Below, piece by piece: positions 1 through 11,024 of a stretch of 64,000 nucleotides of DNA. Below the pieces are notes generated by a model, which saw only the letters and a list, made by a program, of their open reading frames with translations, made no database searches and was not told the origin of the DNA. The stretch lies in contig CM047431.1 of NCBI GenBank assembly GCA_026168455.1, positions 12,698,183-12,762,182 on the forward strand, given 5' to 3'. The first letter of the stretch is position 1; each line of letters begins with the position of its first letter. Both the position numbers and the translations under genes were made by a program. The stretch is from Theocolax elegans (taxonomy: Eukaryota > Arthropoda > Insecta > Hymenoptera > Cerocephalidae).

Positions 1-400
1 CAATAACAGTAAGTGTCAAAAATCTAATAAGTGTATGTTATCACATTCGCATAGAAAATGAAAATGTCTGTTACGTGATTAGTCCTGTAAATTCATTAGA
101 ATTTGAATAATTTTGTTTCCTCTTTCATGTTCTGTTGTAAATATTGTAAATTTGTAAATATGTATACCGTACAAAAACTGCATTAGTCTGTGTAAGCACA
201 TAAACAAATTTGTGCATAAATGTAATATTAATATTTAATTTATGTTTGAATAAAAATTATATGAAAAATACAATTTGTATTAATATTTAAAATGTCTTGT
301 GAATTCTAATCTATTTCTAATCAGCTTATTAACAGTCGGGGAATCTTTCATGCGTATGAAAAATATGATTTGATTGGAAATATTAAAAAAATTTTGTATG

Positions 401-556
401 TATTGGCAATAGTTCACATATACTTTACCAATATGTTTGCAATTGCGAATCCAATACATTGCCGAAATATTGGCATCGTATTGGCAATAGTTCACATATA
501 TTTTACCAATATGTTTGCAATTGCGAATCCAATACATTGACGAAATATTGGCATTG
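401..556. repeat. 78-bp tandem duplication (2 copies)
   Basis: Copy 1 is 401-478 and copy 2 is 479-556. Both start with TATTGGCAATAGTTCACATA and differ at only a few positions. The unit carries several ATTGG and CCAAT words, as does the DNA downstream, so it is probably an internal piece of a dispersed repeat. Confidence 0.85.
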
Positions 557-1200
557 TGTTAAACGTTATATTTTGGCAACTATTGGTAACATATTGGCGT
601 AACATTGCAGGATGTCGTTTACCAATACTGTGTTAATTGATTTACAACATATTGCGAATGTGTTCTACATACATTTCCAATAGCGATGTCTAAAATATTG
701 GTACTATATTTCCAATAGTATCGATTTTTACGCGGGCCATTAAATCAAGCTTTTGAATGAGCTCCCGCAGGTATATGTAACATTTTATTTGGACCTAAGA
801 TATGAAACGTTGAAGTTGAGTCGATTTTTCAGTAGTGTATAAATTATTTATTTTGTTTTTTTTTAAGCATAACAAACTTTATAAGTGAGTTATGCTAGGA
901 AATATTGATTGTATAGTATTAATTAGACATGTAAAGCTTGATTTGATAAATGTGCCCACAAAAAAATATTTGTCTTTTTTTGCCTAAAATGAATAGTTTT
1001 TGAGATTTCCCCATGTGTGTGCATGCGTGTGGGTGGGTCGACGTGTGTGTCTGCATGGGGTGTGTGCTTTGCGTAATGATTATTAATTACTTAATAATAA
1101 TTAATTACTTAATTATTAAACTGCTTAATTTTATATATTGTGACGTAGCGTTTCCTTCAAATATGAATAAGATAGGAATCCCGTACCCTACGTACAACAA

Positions 1201-1223
1201 TTAATAATAATAATAATAATAAT
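1201..1223. repeat. AAT trinucleotide microsatellite
   Basis: Seven or so uninterrupted AAT units read directly from the sequence. Confidence 0.9.
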
Positions 1224-2578
1224 CTGGATAAATATGCGTATGTCTATTTAAACAATTAGGGGGAATTAACTTTCGTCCTTCGTCTTATCAAGATGGCTGG
1301 CTCAGCACGTGCACGAATTTCTTACCTGTGCCGTGAATCCTTGTCTCGCCGACGGGAAAATGGCGGGACTAAATGAATCCTTTCTAATATATATATATTT
1401 GATTACAGTCACAAAAGGGAGGTAATTAAAATCACACAAAAAGGAGAATGAATTTAATTATCCACATAAAGGAGTAATCAATTATTTATTCACTTCACTT
1501 ATAATATTTTTCTACAAATTTACTTTTTACAGACGAAGTCGCGAACTATTCATTAACATAGGAAAAACTATTATAGTGCGATTTTTATTATAATCTATAA
1601 TAATTATTCATTAAAAATCCCGAATTTATAACATAAACGCGATACCGCAAATAATCCAACAAAAATAATAATATATTCACATACGAAATAACGTGGCCGG
1701 CGGGCAGTCCACTTACCGCACGCGAGTCGATATTTCCAAAATCCTGCGATAATAAATATCTCCTGAACCTCTCTCGACTAGATTTTTCCTCCAAACAATA
1801 CTCTCAATGAAAATAATCTCCTTCTTCTCTCAACGATAATTCTCCTCAATCTCAATAAGTCCACAATAATCCACAATACTTCCGAAAAACTCTGATAACT
1901 TAGAAAAATACACTTGCGTCTCTTTTAACGGATCAGCTAGTAATGATTTCCTCTCCTCCTTTTTCCGCTTTCTTCTTCCTTTTCCTCTATTTCCTTCAAA
2001 GCCGACTCGCGGCGCTGTCAACTTCCTTCATTTTGAATATGGCACCCGTTTTCCATCATTGGCAGGTCAACAGGTGCTATCGATACTACTGCCACCTTCA
2101 TTCCTCCAGTATTATTCCTTCAAACCTATCGGTGCGAATATTATTTCCAGTCCCAAGTGTTAGCTGGGCTAGCGCCTCCACTTGTGCAATTCGCACTCTT
2201 CTTTTCTCTCTCTTACACACTGGAGTCGAGTACGAGAGAGTCCCGCGCTTCGTTGCGCCTGCGCGCTCTCTCGGTAGTCCTCGTGGTGCAAGCGAGTGAG
2301 CTCCCCCCTCTCCGCCGCCGCCTATGTACACGCATACGGCAGTATTGCTTCGCGCGCGAGTCCGTTCTCTCTCTCCGTCTCTCTCACTTTCGTGTGTACG
2401 GATACTCGGCGGTTGTGCAGTGGTTCGAACCTGGTGCGGCTTCACGGCGACGACGTCTACGAGGAAAGGAGTTCCCATCATCCTGAGGTGTTGTCTGCGC
2501 GGGTCGGCGTTTCCATCACTTCTCTTTCACCAGCAGCGAGTAACCTCTCTCTCTCTTCTCTTCAACTAGCTCGACGTT

Positions 2579-3132
2579 ATGGTAAGTATTATTTGTTTAT
2601 TCATCTCTCCTTATCTCCGACACATAAAACAAATCAATTCAATTCCATTATTTCCCATCCTTTCCTTTTATTTATTCATACGACTCGGTGATGACAATGG
2701 CTGAGGCTTTGTTATACATTGTTTACCTTCTCCCTAACCTCTCTAGTACCACATGTCAACCTTACCTCTAACCTATCCCATACACTACAATTATTATTTA
2801 CAAACTCCACTTATTTAATTTAAACAAACATGTAATTCGTTATTACTCTAATTTAATATCTTTCCCTACAGGTAACGATGCCCAGGACCAGCAGGAGCCA
2901 GTGCCAAGGAGTCGCCAAACCACCAACGTAGGAGTTTTCCTGACCTAGGAGGAGGTATCATCGACATTTACACACAGGTAATGCACAGGCATTACCTGTG
3001 TTAGGTAAGATGTTCCTATTTTAGTATCTTTGGTTTATTACTATATACTAATATCATATATTTGTTTTTCAGGTCTAGACGACAACAAAGTTTAAGATTT
3101 TATTTATTCATGTGAGGTATTTACTACCTCAC
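2579..3132 (+). other. Possible spliced short transcript (three exons)
   Basis: A GC- and CT-rich segment (about 1940-2580) ends in ATG followed at once by a good donor (GTAAGT at 2582). A pyrimidine-rich acceptor ends at 2871. A second donor (GTAAGA at 3005) pairs with an acceptor ending at 3072. Joining 2579-2581 to 2872 gives an ORF of only 20 codons with no recognisable family, so a noncoding RNA or the 5' part of a transposon transcript is as likely as a peptide gene. The 5' end is not identifiable. Splice signals are seen; transcription is inferred. Confidence 0.3.
2973..3000. other. Perfect 11-bp stem hairpin
   Basis: CACAGGTAATG (2973-2983) is followed by a 6-nt loop and its exact reverse complement (2990-3000). 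It lies at the end of the putative middle exon, just before a GTAAGA donor at 3005. A second hairpin with an 8-bp stem (3112-3119 with 3125-3132) lies in the next putative exon. Confidence 0.8.
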
Positions 3133-3503
3133 AATATGTTTATACGCGAAACAATGACGACGAAAGCATCGCCTTATTAAAATTTTTTATGGTCAACGAC
3201 CTGCAATATGAGGCGGTAGAACAGGTCTCGAATTGCCATCGTGTAAAGATGTTGTATGCAAAATTGCGAAAAAGGCGTCAGAAAAAATATTTATAACAAG
3301 TTTGAGTAAGCCGCATATTGGAGTAGTCACTGTTAATGTGTACGAAAACGAAACGCATGTTTTTGCTATAACATTACTTAACACGAGTAATTCAGATCCT
3401 ACGTAAGTAAATTACGTAATAGTAAATAGAAGGGTTGATGGTACATAATGTAGTATTAGTTCGAGAACAATTTTGCTGCGACACAGTAGCAAAAGTGCAA
3501 TAA

Positions 3504-4070
3504 TTGTACAGTATTAATGTACAATTTTTAATATACGATAGCGTATACGACCTTAAAAGTACCTCCACTATTAATGATATCAAGTATTGTAGAGCAAAAG
3601 GATTCAAGACTTTTTTTAATAATTTAAAAAAAATTGAACGTACTAATGTCAGTGCATTTGACTTGTCTGAATTAAATACGTATTATAATACGCTGGATGA
3701 TTTTGAGAAAATGATTGAAAAGAATAATTTACAAATTTCTGAAGCAATAGAACAGTTATTTCAATTAATTGAAACGAGTGCATTAAGTGCAAATCAAAAC
3801 GTTGTACAAGTCGTCAAAAGTCTTTCACTACTGTTTCTAGCATGCAATTATTTTCATCCGCGTTATCACGGAAATTTGTTTAAGTACCACAAATCCCTTT
3901 TTGAAATTTTTCAAAAAGTTTTAAATGCTACGACACCAGTTGAAGTGTTTGATACAAATCCACTCTATATTGATAGAAGTAATAATTTTCGACTGTTTTT
4001 CGACGATAATCACGACAGTGATTACCAAAGATTTTGGAGCATTGCGATCAGCAATATAATAATTCTTTGA
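3504..4070 (+). pseudogene. hAT-like transposase C-terminal relic
   Basis: A 188-codon open stretch resembles the C-terminal part of hAT-family transposases of the DUF659 type. It shares with the better-preserved minus-strand relic at 4755-5995 a local motif of the form N-x2-H-x-RY-x-G-x-L ('ANYFHPRYHGNLF'-like) and an FWS motif near its end. Upstream DNA (3140-3500) is interrupted by stops and shows no transposase domain I can name. No intact start, DDE core or terminal repeats were found. The assignment rests on similarity to the neighbouring relic and is tentative. Confidence 0.4.
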
Positions 4071-4754
4071 GCGACTATGCTCTTATACATTGCAATGTAT
4101 AAAAAATGAATATGTCAAAAATATTACAAAAATTCTTGATGCATAAAATGTAAACGATAGATTTAGAATATTAATAGTAACGATAATACTAGAAGAAGAT
4201 AAATAGAATTTTTTTTAAGTTTTTTTTTGTATCGGTACCTTTTTTTTAGACGATTTTAGTCGATTGCAAATCGATCGAATTCGTTTTTTACTTGTAAATT
4301 CAATCTCAATTTTATATAATGCTATAATTTTATATAAAAATAATAATAAAAAGTAATGATACTAGGACAGTAAACATTTTATTATTCAATGAAAACAATC
4401 TGTTGTCATTTTAAGTTTATTGTTCAATAATTACAATGTAATACAAAATTTTATTGATTGCATATACTGATCATCAATTTTGTTTAGAGCTGGTAATTTT
4501 TTCCGACTCCGTTTTAGATTTGTCAATGACATTCGAGAAAGGAGATCAAAATGTAAAATATGCTACTTCTATATTTTTTTGTAATGCTTGTTCACAAATG
4601 GTTTTAAGTTGAAACGTAATTAGTAAAATTTACGTTGTTTAGTAGAAAAAAGTTAATCTATAAAATTTTGTGTTTTGAGCGAATAATACATAACTACTAA
4701 AGCAGCAGATTTATGGTCGTTAAGGCGATTTCTGTAGTTATTATGAACGAACGT
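4071..4754. other. AT-rich spacer between two hAT relics
   Basis: No ORF or RNA gene is supportable. The segment separates two hAT-like relics that point toward each other, so it may contain their 3' ends. No clear terminal inverted repeat was seen. Confidence 0.5.
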
Positions 4755-5995
4755 TCAATTGGAAAGCAACCCTTCTATTAATGCTGTAGATGCTGGTATT
4801 ATCATTAACTTTACTACACTTTTGGATACTGCAGACAAAGTCCATCCGACCATACTCCAAAATGAAATTGGATCTTTACAATTGTCAGCATATAATTGAT
4901 AATTTTCCTTAGTATCATAAAATATCTCTAATTCGATTTTAGCGTCAAGACTCAAGTATTCATTTATAAAATTTTCAGCTTCCCTTCTTTGATCTACATT
5001 TAATAAGCGACCTTGGTATCTATGGTGCAATAGATTTGCAGCATACCCGACCGACAATACGGCTTTGTCTATTCTAGCAAAAATAATGTTTTGATAAAAA
5101 TCTCTGTTTTGTAAATGTAACCAAAGTTTTGTACCATCTGCTACATTAGACAATGAATCTTGACACTTATTAATTAAATTACAAATTGGATCGACGTTTT
5201 CAATAATTGCTCGCAAAGTAAATTCAATTTCTGGTTTATGTAAATTATTTATAATATTTTCAGATAATGTAATATCTTCTATTAAACATATATCTTTATG
5301 ATATACAAATTTTTTAAAACGCTTTCGCATGTGTTGCAGTAGAAGGCAAATCTAGTGTCTGGGAAATTTTTTAATTTAGTGCGATTTCTTTTTTTAATTA
5401 AAGCTTCCATTTTTGGATCACGAAAGACATTACGAATTTCTCGTAGATCTGTCATAAATTTCATTATTTACTAGAGTTTTCAGAAGTAGATTCCCACTGT
5501 GACTTGAACATGTTGATTGCAGTAATGGTTGATTGTCAACGGTTCTAGCTAATCTTCCTCCTAGAACAATTTTACTGTCATTATCAGTTACAATGGCATA
5601 AACGTTAGTTTCATAAATTTCCTTAGCAAAAAACGTTAAAAATATTTGTGAAGTATTTATATTTCTAAGAGTGAAGACTAGATATTTCCGTTTAACACTC
5701 TTATTTTTTCATCCATCAACTAATATAACACTGTCAGTGTCTTTAAGTAATTTTGTCTTATTTTGTACAGCTTCATTGTGTAAATTGGAAAAAATTGAAT
5801 TGGATAAAATGGCTCTACATGGAAGCTTGTATTCTATTTTTATGTCGCATAATCTATTTACAAACTGTATAAAATATTTATTTTCAACTTGTCGAAAGGG
5901 TATACCGCCAGAGCAAAAAAAATTATTAAATCTTTATAAAGTAATTTTGTAAGCTCGCTTATAACTTCAACATCGCAGGTTGCATTATCAACATC
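4755..5995 (-). pseudogene. Decayed hAT (DUF659-type) transposase
   Basis: Reading the minus strand from about 5995 down to 4755 gives, over several frames, the ordered landmarks of a DUF659/hAT transposase. An N-proximal 'GIPFRQVEN' segment is followed by 'VILVDGWKNKS' near 5740, a D-containing 'VYAIVTDND' near 5600 and 'CSSHSGNLLLK' near 5500. Next come 'DTRFAFYCNTCESVLK' near 5350 and a C-terminal dimerisation segment ('FWS' and 'IPASTALIEG'), ending at 4755. The reading frame changes near 5465 and in the overlap at 5282-5330, and there are stops, so it is inactive. The N-terminal BED zinc finger was not found. hAT transposases are cut-and-paste enzymes. Order and motifs support the family well; activity is excluded. 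Confidence 0.7.
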
Positions 5996-6646
5996 TGCTT
6001 GATCCTAAATTAGAAAAAATATACATTTATTTACTTAATTTACCTAAAGAGTATCTTTTAATAGGTAAAATTATACTAAAGTCGAAAAGTATATGCTTTT
6101 TCGAAAAGTAAAACGAAAGATTTTGTTCAAGAGAATATTCGTTAAGTATTCATTTTTCAACGTATTTTTCCATTAAAGAAATATTTTTTTTCGTGGTTAT
6201 ACTCGAGGTTATTCGTGATAAGCTAATGAATATTCAGTTGTAGAAAATAAATCTTTCTATTATTTATTTTTATTTATTCATAAAGTTAATGGGCTTGACA
6301 GCCCTTTTCTATTGTGGATCCACAAAAATCGTATTTTTATGAAAAGTAAGTTTTTCCAAAATTCCATATTGCAAAAAGTACGTATATCATAATATATTAA
6401 TAACATACACAGACAAAAATTTATAATACAAAATTACTATATTTTACACCATCTAAGGGACAAATTCAGACAGTGCGGAATTTTACCATCCTTCTATTCA
6501 TATTTAACATACTTGCATCAAATATTAAAACATTGCTTCTTCTAACAAATGGTAGAGATTCGATTTGAAATTACTGTACAGTATAGCAAAATTCTAAAAC
6601 TTATTTTGAGAACAAAAATAAATTGCTAGGAACAAAAAAGTTTAGA

Positions 6647-6797
6647 ATTATTCAAGGAATACTCTTCAATTTTTTCAAAATTTTTTAAAACATTTTTGGA
6701 ATATTGGGTATTTTGTATTTATCAAAACAATCAAAAATTATCTGCGAAAATTCTGAAAAAATTTGAGAGTGTTCCTTGACTGATTCTAAAACATTTT
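6647..6797. repeat. Imperfect foldback hairpin
   Basis: The segment 6647-6690 matches, with scattered mismatches, the reverse complement of 6746-6797 (both contain a TTCAAGGAA-type word next to an ACTCTTCAA-type word). It looks like the arms of a small foldback or MITE-like element. Confidence 0.6.
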
Positions 6798-7037
6798 CAT
6801 TGCTAGTAATTTTTCCTAAAGGCTATTTTCAAGAAAACGGTAAGTTAAAATTTAAATAAAATTTGCACATTTTTGTCGCTATTTTGTGAAAAACAAGTTG
6901 TGCAACATGAATATAAAAATTTCTTGTTAATCCTTAACTCTCATGATCACCTCTGATCATGATTAAAAATCAATATCTTGACGGTATCATTACAATAAAA
7001 AATTTTAATAAGAAAAATTTTTATGTTTTTCATGTTT

Positions 7038-7220
7038 AAATCCTTGAAGAATTCTACGCACTTTCTATTCTTAAAATTTTTTCGTAAAGTTCATACTTTT
7101 CGAGAAAAAAAAATCGTGAAATTTTCAAGAAAAAAGATTCATGATTTTTTTTCTCGAAAAATATGGACTCTATGGAAAAACTTTCAAGAATAAAAATTGC
7201 GTAGAATCATTCAAGGATTA
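7038..7220. repeat. Foldback element with ~80-bp arms
   Basis: Left arm 7038-7119 and right arm 7136-7220 are imperfect inverted copies. The left starts AATCCTTGAAGAATTCTACG and the right ends with its near complement. The arms share TTTTCGAGAAAAA-type words with sequence at 7310-7350, suggesting several local copies of one family. Confidence 0.75.
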
Positions 7221-7719
7221 CGTACAATTTTTCAGACGATTTTGAGACATTTTTAATTTTACAAAAATGGTTAAAATTCAAACATTCAGAATTTGACTCC
7301 AAATGTTCTGAAAATTTTTTCGTAAACTTCATACTTTTCGAGAACAAAATCATGAAGTTTAATATAACGCTATTTTATAAAGACCGCCATTTTAATAAAA
7401 TTAAAAGGACGAAAACTAGAGTTTTGGAAACGTCAGATAGTCGGACCACTTTTTCTATCGATAATTTGATTATTTAACTGAAGGAAAAGCAAGTAAAATT
7501 TATTTAAAGAAAAAAAATAAAAACAATTTTTACCTTTTTAAAAAATGTTAAAGTTAATAAAGCTATTGAATTCTTCTTAGAAAATAAATTACAAATTCTG
7601 AAAGAGCACCCTCAAAGACCCCCTATAAAGCATTTTTCACAAAAATAACTTTCTTTTACCAATAGAATTATTTACTTTTAAAATGTTCGCAAAAAACAGT
7701 TCACTTGGGTCTTAATAGG

Positions 7720-7754
7720 TTAACTAGCAACAATTCCTCGGTCGCTAACGCTCC
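7720..7754. repeat. GC-rich dispersed motif, copy 1
   Basis: ACTAGCAACAA followed by CCTCGGTCGCTAACGCTCCC and CTCGGTCGA. It is nearly identical to 19536-19581, where it sits between a LINE relic and a Helitron gene. Homology begins sharply at ACTAGCAACAA in both places, as a transposon end would. Confidence 0.7.
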
Positions 7755-8689
7755 CTCGGTCGAAATTACACTAAATATATACTTATTTTTTTAATTTTTT
7801 TTTAATTTATAATTTTACAATTTAATTGAATAAAAATGTAAAATATAATATAATGTGTAATTAATTAACCTAGTATTCAGTTACAATCAATTTTTTTTAG
7901 TCAATAAAATAAAAATAACAGTGTATTATATTTGCAACATTTTATATACTTATTTAATCTTTGTCAATTACACAAGAGTTTATAGATACTGAACATATTT
8001 CTACATAATACTGAAACAATTAAAAAAAATTAAAAATAATCGACATGATAAAACTTACACTGGAGTAAAGAATTTTAATTTTAATTTTTAAATCATTACT
8101 TACAATATTTCCACACTATTCCTGTAAGAAGCTACATCAATCAGTAACAAATGTGTTATTTTTCTACCAGAATAATATTTTCAACAACAAAAATTACAAT
8201 ATAAAATTATTCTTTGACCATTATACATATATTTCATGCTTTTTCATGATGTTTCACGGAAAGGAGATGAAGAATTTAAAATTTCATACAAAATTACTAA
8301 ACTCTTTTTTATTACTAAATTCTTTCAAACAAATAATTATACGTAATAATTGAATTTATAAAAAAAAATTTCAGATTAAAATTCTGGCTAAAAGATTTAT
8401 TTTCACATTTTATTAATTTTGTTTTATATTCAAAAAGCTTTTATAAAAAAGAATATTAGTAATTGCAACTAAAAATATAAATGATATTATACAATTACAA
8501 TAATAAAAATTGAATATTAATTATAAAAGTTATTTTGATATTACATTTGGTATTACATTAAAAAAATGAAAGAAAAATAATATTTTAAATTTTTTAACCA
8601 CCTTCCTCACGCATTTTACATCTTAGAAATAAAATATATATTACATTAAATTATATATATTATATTATATATGTTATCAAAATTTATTA

Positions 8690-9245
8690 GAGTAATAGTA
8701 CTGTTTTTGTCAGTGTTCGTATCACTGTGACCACTTTTTATTACCGAAAACCCCTATAAAATATTTTTAGAATTCTTCTACTAAACCCCCCTCTTACCCC
8801 CTACCACTCAATCATTACATGGGGGATAATTTAAGACTGGTTGTCATATTCAATGTTGACCCTTCCTCCCACCTTCCTTCATCTTTAAAATAGGGGATAA
8901 AAAAGAGTGGTGGTCATATTGTTATTCACCTGTACCGAAACCCCTAAACTATTTTTGGAATCTTACTAATTTCATTTCCCCTCTCCCCCTCTTGCCCCTC
9001 CTCCATCTAGCAATACATGGAGGATAAATGAAGAGTGATTATCATATCGCTATTCACCGTAACCAAAAACCTCATCTTAGTTTTTTTAGAATAAAAAAGA
9101 ATGGTCGTCATATTCTAATTCATATATACCGATAACCTCTATAAAATATTTAAAAAATGTTTTAATTTTACCCCCCCCCCCCTCATGACTCCTCCTGTAC
9201 CTATCATTAGATGTGAGATAAATGATGTGTGGTTGTCGTATTCAA
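8690..9245. repeat. Degenerate dispersed repeat, ~130-bp modules
   Basis: Repeated modules contain words such as GGTGGTCATATT, CCGATAACCTCTATAAAATA and a C-rich tract (twelve C at 9171-9182). The last module (about 9095-9240) recurs with few differences at about 23183-23338, so this is a dispersed family. No coding potential. Confidence 0.7.
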
Positions 9246-9520
9246 ATGTAAGACTAAAATTTTTAAGGCCCAAAATGTTCCAAAAATATTAAGTCCCAAA
9301 AGTTTCAACAGAAAAATCAAAGACTAAAATTTTTAAGACCCAAAATATTGAGTCCCAAAAGTTTTAACGGCAAAATCTAAGACTAAAATTTTTAAGGTCC
9401 AAAATGTTGAGTCATAAAAGTGTTAACGGAAAAATCTAAGACTACAATTTTTAAGGCCCAAAATTTTGAGGCCCGCAAATATTAAGTCCCAAAAATTATA
9501 AGGCTAATATATATAATATT
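9246..9520. repeat. Tandem repeat of AAGACTAAAATTTTTAAG modules
   Basis: Four to five irregular units of about 55-70 bp contain AAGACTAAAATTTTTAAGGC, CCCAAAA and TTTTAACGG(C/A)AAAATC. The same family forms the longer arrays at 31580-33400. In both places the array is followed by the same unique-looking sequence and a GGAC microsatellite. Confidence 0.8.
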
Positions 9521-9574
9521 AACGGTCCCAAAACGTCGTAAATGTAATCCTTGGGGATCAAGGGAACACTTGCC

Positions 9575-9616
9575 CGGACGGACGGACGGACAGACGGACG
9601 GACGGACGGACGGACG
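9575..9616. repeat. GGAC tetranucleotide microsatellite
   Basis: About ten GGAC units with one variant, preceded by CTTGGGGATCAAGGGAACAC and followed by GTAGATTTGTACTTTAATA. The flanks are shared with 33459-33508, so the microsatellite is an internal part of a dispersed element. Confidence 0.9.
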
Positions 9617-9619
9617 CCC

Positions 9620-11024
9620 GGACGTAGATTTGTACTTTAATATATATATATATATTTATTACGGAAAAAATAATGATAGGACACTCATCTTGCACAATAA
9701 TAAGCTTAACTTATCATTTTTAAGCGATTTAAGTACGTGTTTTTGAAATATTAAATAAATAATTATCCAGAAATCAAGAAAATCACTTTTGTTGGCTCGA
9801 TTTATATTGCATTATCATAAGCTAAACTTATTATTTTAAATCGTTTAAAAATATGCCTTTTTGTGATACAAAATAAACAAGTGTCTAAAAACGAGAATCT
9901 CGCTATTTTTTACCGCCGCCAACCACCGTTAATATTTATTCCGGATAAAAAAATCATAAGATATCCTGTATGTGTTATAATTAAGGGGATGACGGACTCG
10001 AAAATAGACATATTTTATATTTTTTTATAAACAATGGAAAGATTTTTTTAAAAATTCTTAAACGCCCTCATGCATGTATTATAACAATATACCTGAATTT
10101 TTCTAGATTTTTAAATCGATTATTTAATTATGATACGCGTATTATTTATAATTAATAGTCTCAAAAATTAATTTTCAATATTTAAAATTTTTTAATTCAA
10201 TCGATATACGTGTAAAATTAAGAGATCTTATTTCGAGCATTTCGAGAGCGAGCGAGCGCATTGTTTACGTTTCGCGGTGATTCGCGGTGTTCACGCTACA
10301 AATAATATTCAAATATTGTAACTTTTATACATTTCGAAAATATTCTTTTGAATCCTATATTATTTGAATTTTAAATCTATTTTTCTTTTCGATTTAATTT
10401 TAGCGTATTGCGATTTTAATTATTTCGTGGTTTTTTATTATTTATTTGTTTATCTAAATATAATTATTAGCGACACCGTGGAAAATAAAATTATTATTTT
10501 TTTTAATAATTTTTCATAAGCTGTATAATCGCAATTTAGGTTGATTTAGTGCATTTCGCGTGCGTGCGTGTAAATGTGTGTGTGGTATACTCAATTTAAT
10601 AATAATTTAATGATTACTCAATTTAATTTTTTTATTATTATTATAAATTATTAAAATAATTTTTATAGCGTTTCTTCGCAATTCAAAATTTTGTTTTTTT
10701 TAACAATTGTTATCATTAAACAATTTGTTTTTAAATTCTTTCAAACTTCTTTGTATACTAAATTTGTTAATTCAATTTAATTCTATTTTTGTAAACAATT
10801 GGAAAATTTATCTTAAAGAAATTGCAGATTTGTAATATTTTGTTATTTTTTTTGCAAATTAGTTGATTTTATTAAATTTAAGTTGGTTAAGCGAATTTGT
10901 GTATAATCTAATAGCGATTCGCAATTATTTTGTAATTTGTTTAATAAAGTATTTTATTATGAGAATTTATTTTGCCAGTAAGGCCTAAAATTTAAATTTT
11001 ATATAATTTTTTTTGTAATTCAAA
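9620..11024. other. AT-rich noncoding stretch upstream of gag-like gene
   Basis: No ORF of interest. A short GC-richer patch at 10235-10300 contains a direct repeat (CGCGGTGATTCGCGGTGTTC). This could be the leader of the gag-like gene that follows, but no LTR pair, primer site or promoter could be identified. Confidence 0.5.

Larger units (their letters stand above)
1..1260. other. AT-rich noncoding stretch
   Basis: No supportable gene. The stretch holds a 78-bp tandem duplication (401-556). From about 540 to 735 many short ATTGG/CCAAT words suggest the end of a degraded repeat. A GT-rich patch lies at 1010-1075, palindromic AT motifs near 1078-1125, and an AAT microsatellite at 1201-1223. 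The only ORF of note (minus strand, 280-537) is an artefact of the duplication. Confidence 0.6.
5996..8690. other. Noncoding AT-rich region with foldback repeats
   Basis: No gene is supportable. It contains two imperfect hairpins (6647-6797 and 7038-7220), a third copy of one hairpin arm near 7305-7350, and a GC-rich 35-bp motif at 7720-7754 that recurs at 19536. The rest is AT-rich sequence without recognisable domains. Confidence 0.6.

Noticed and set aside
1943..2691. Several overlapping ORFs of 80-131 codons on both strands
   Set aside because: They arise from CT-rich low-complexity DNA; no domain, and competing frames are equally open.
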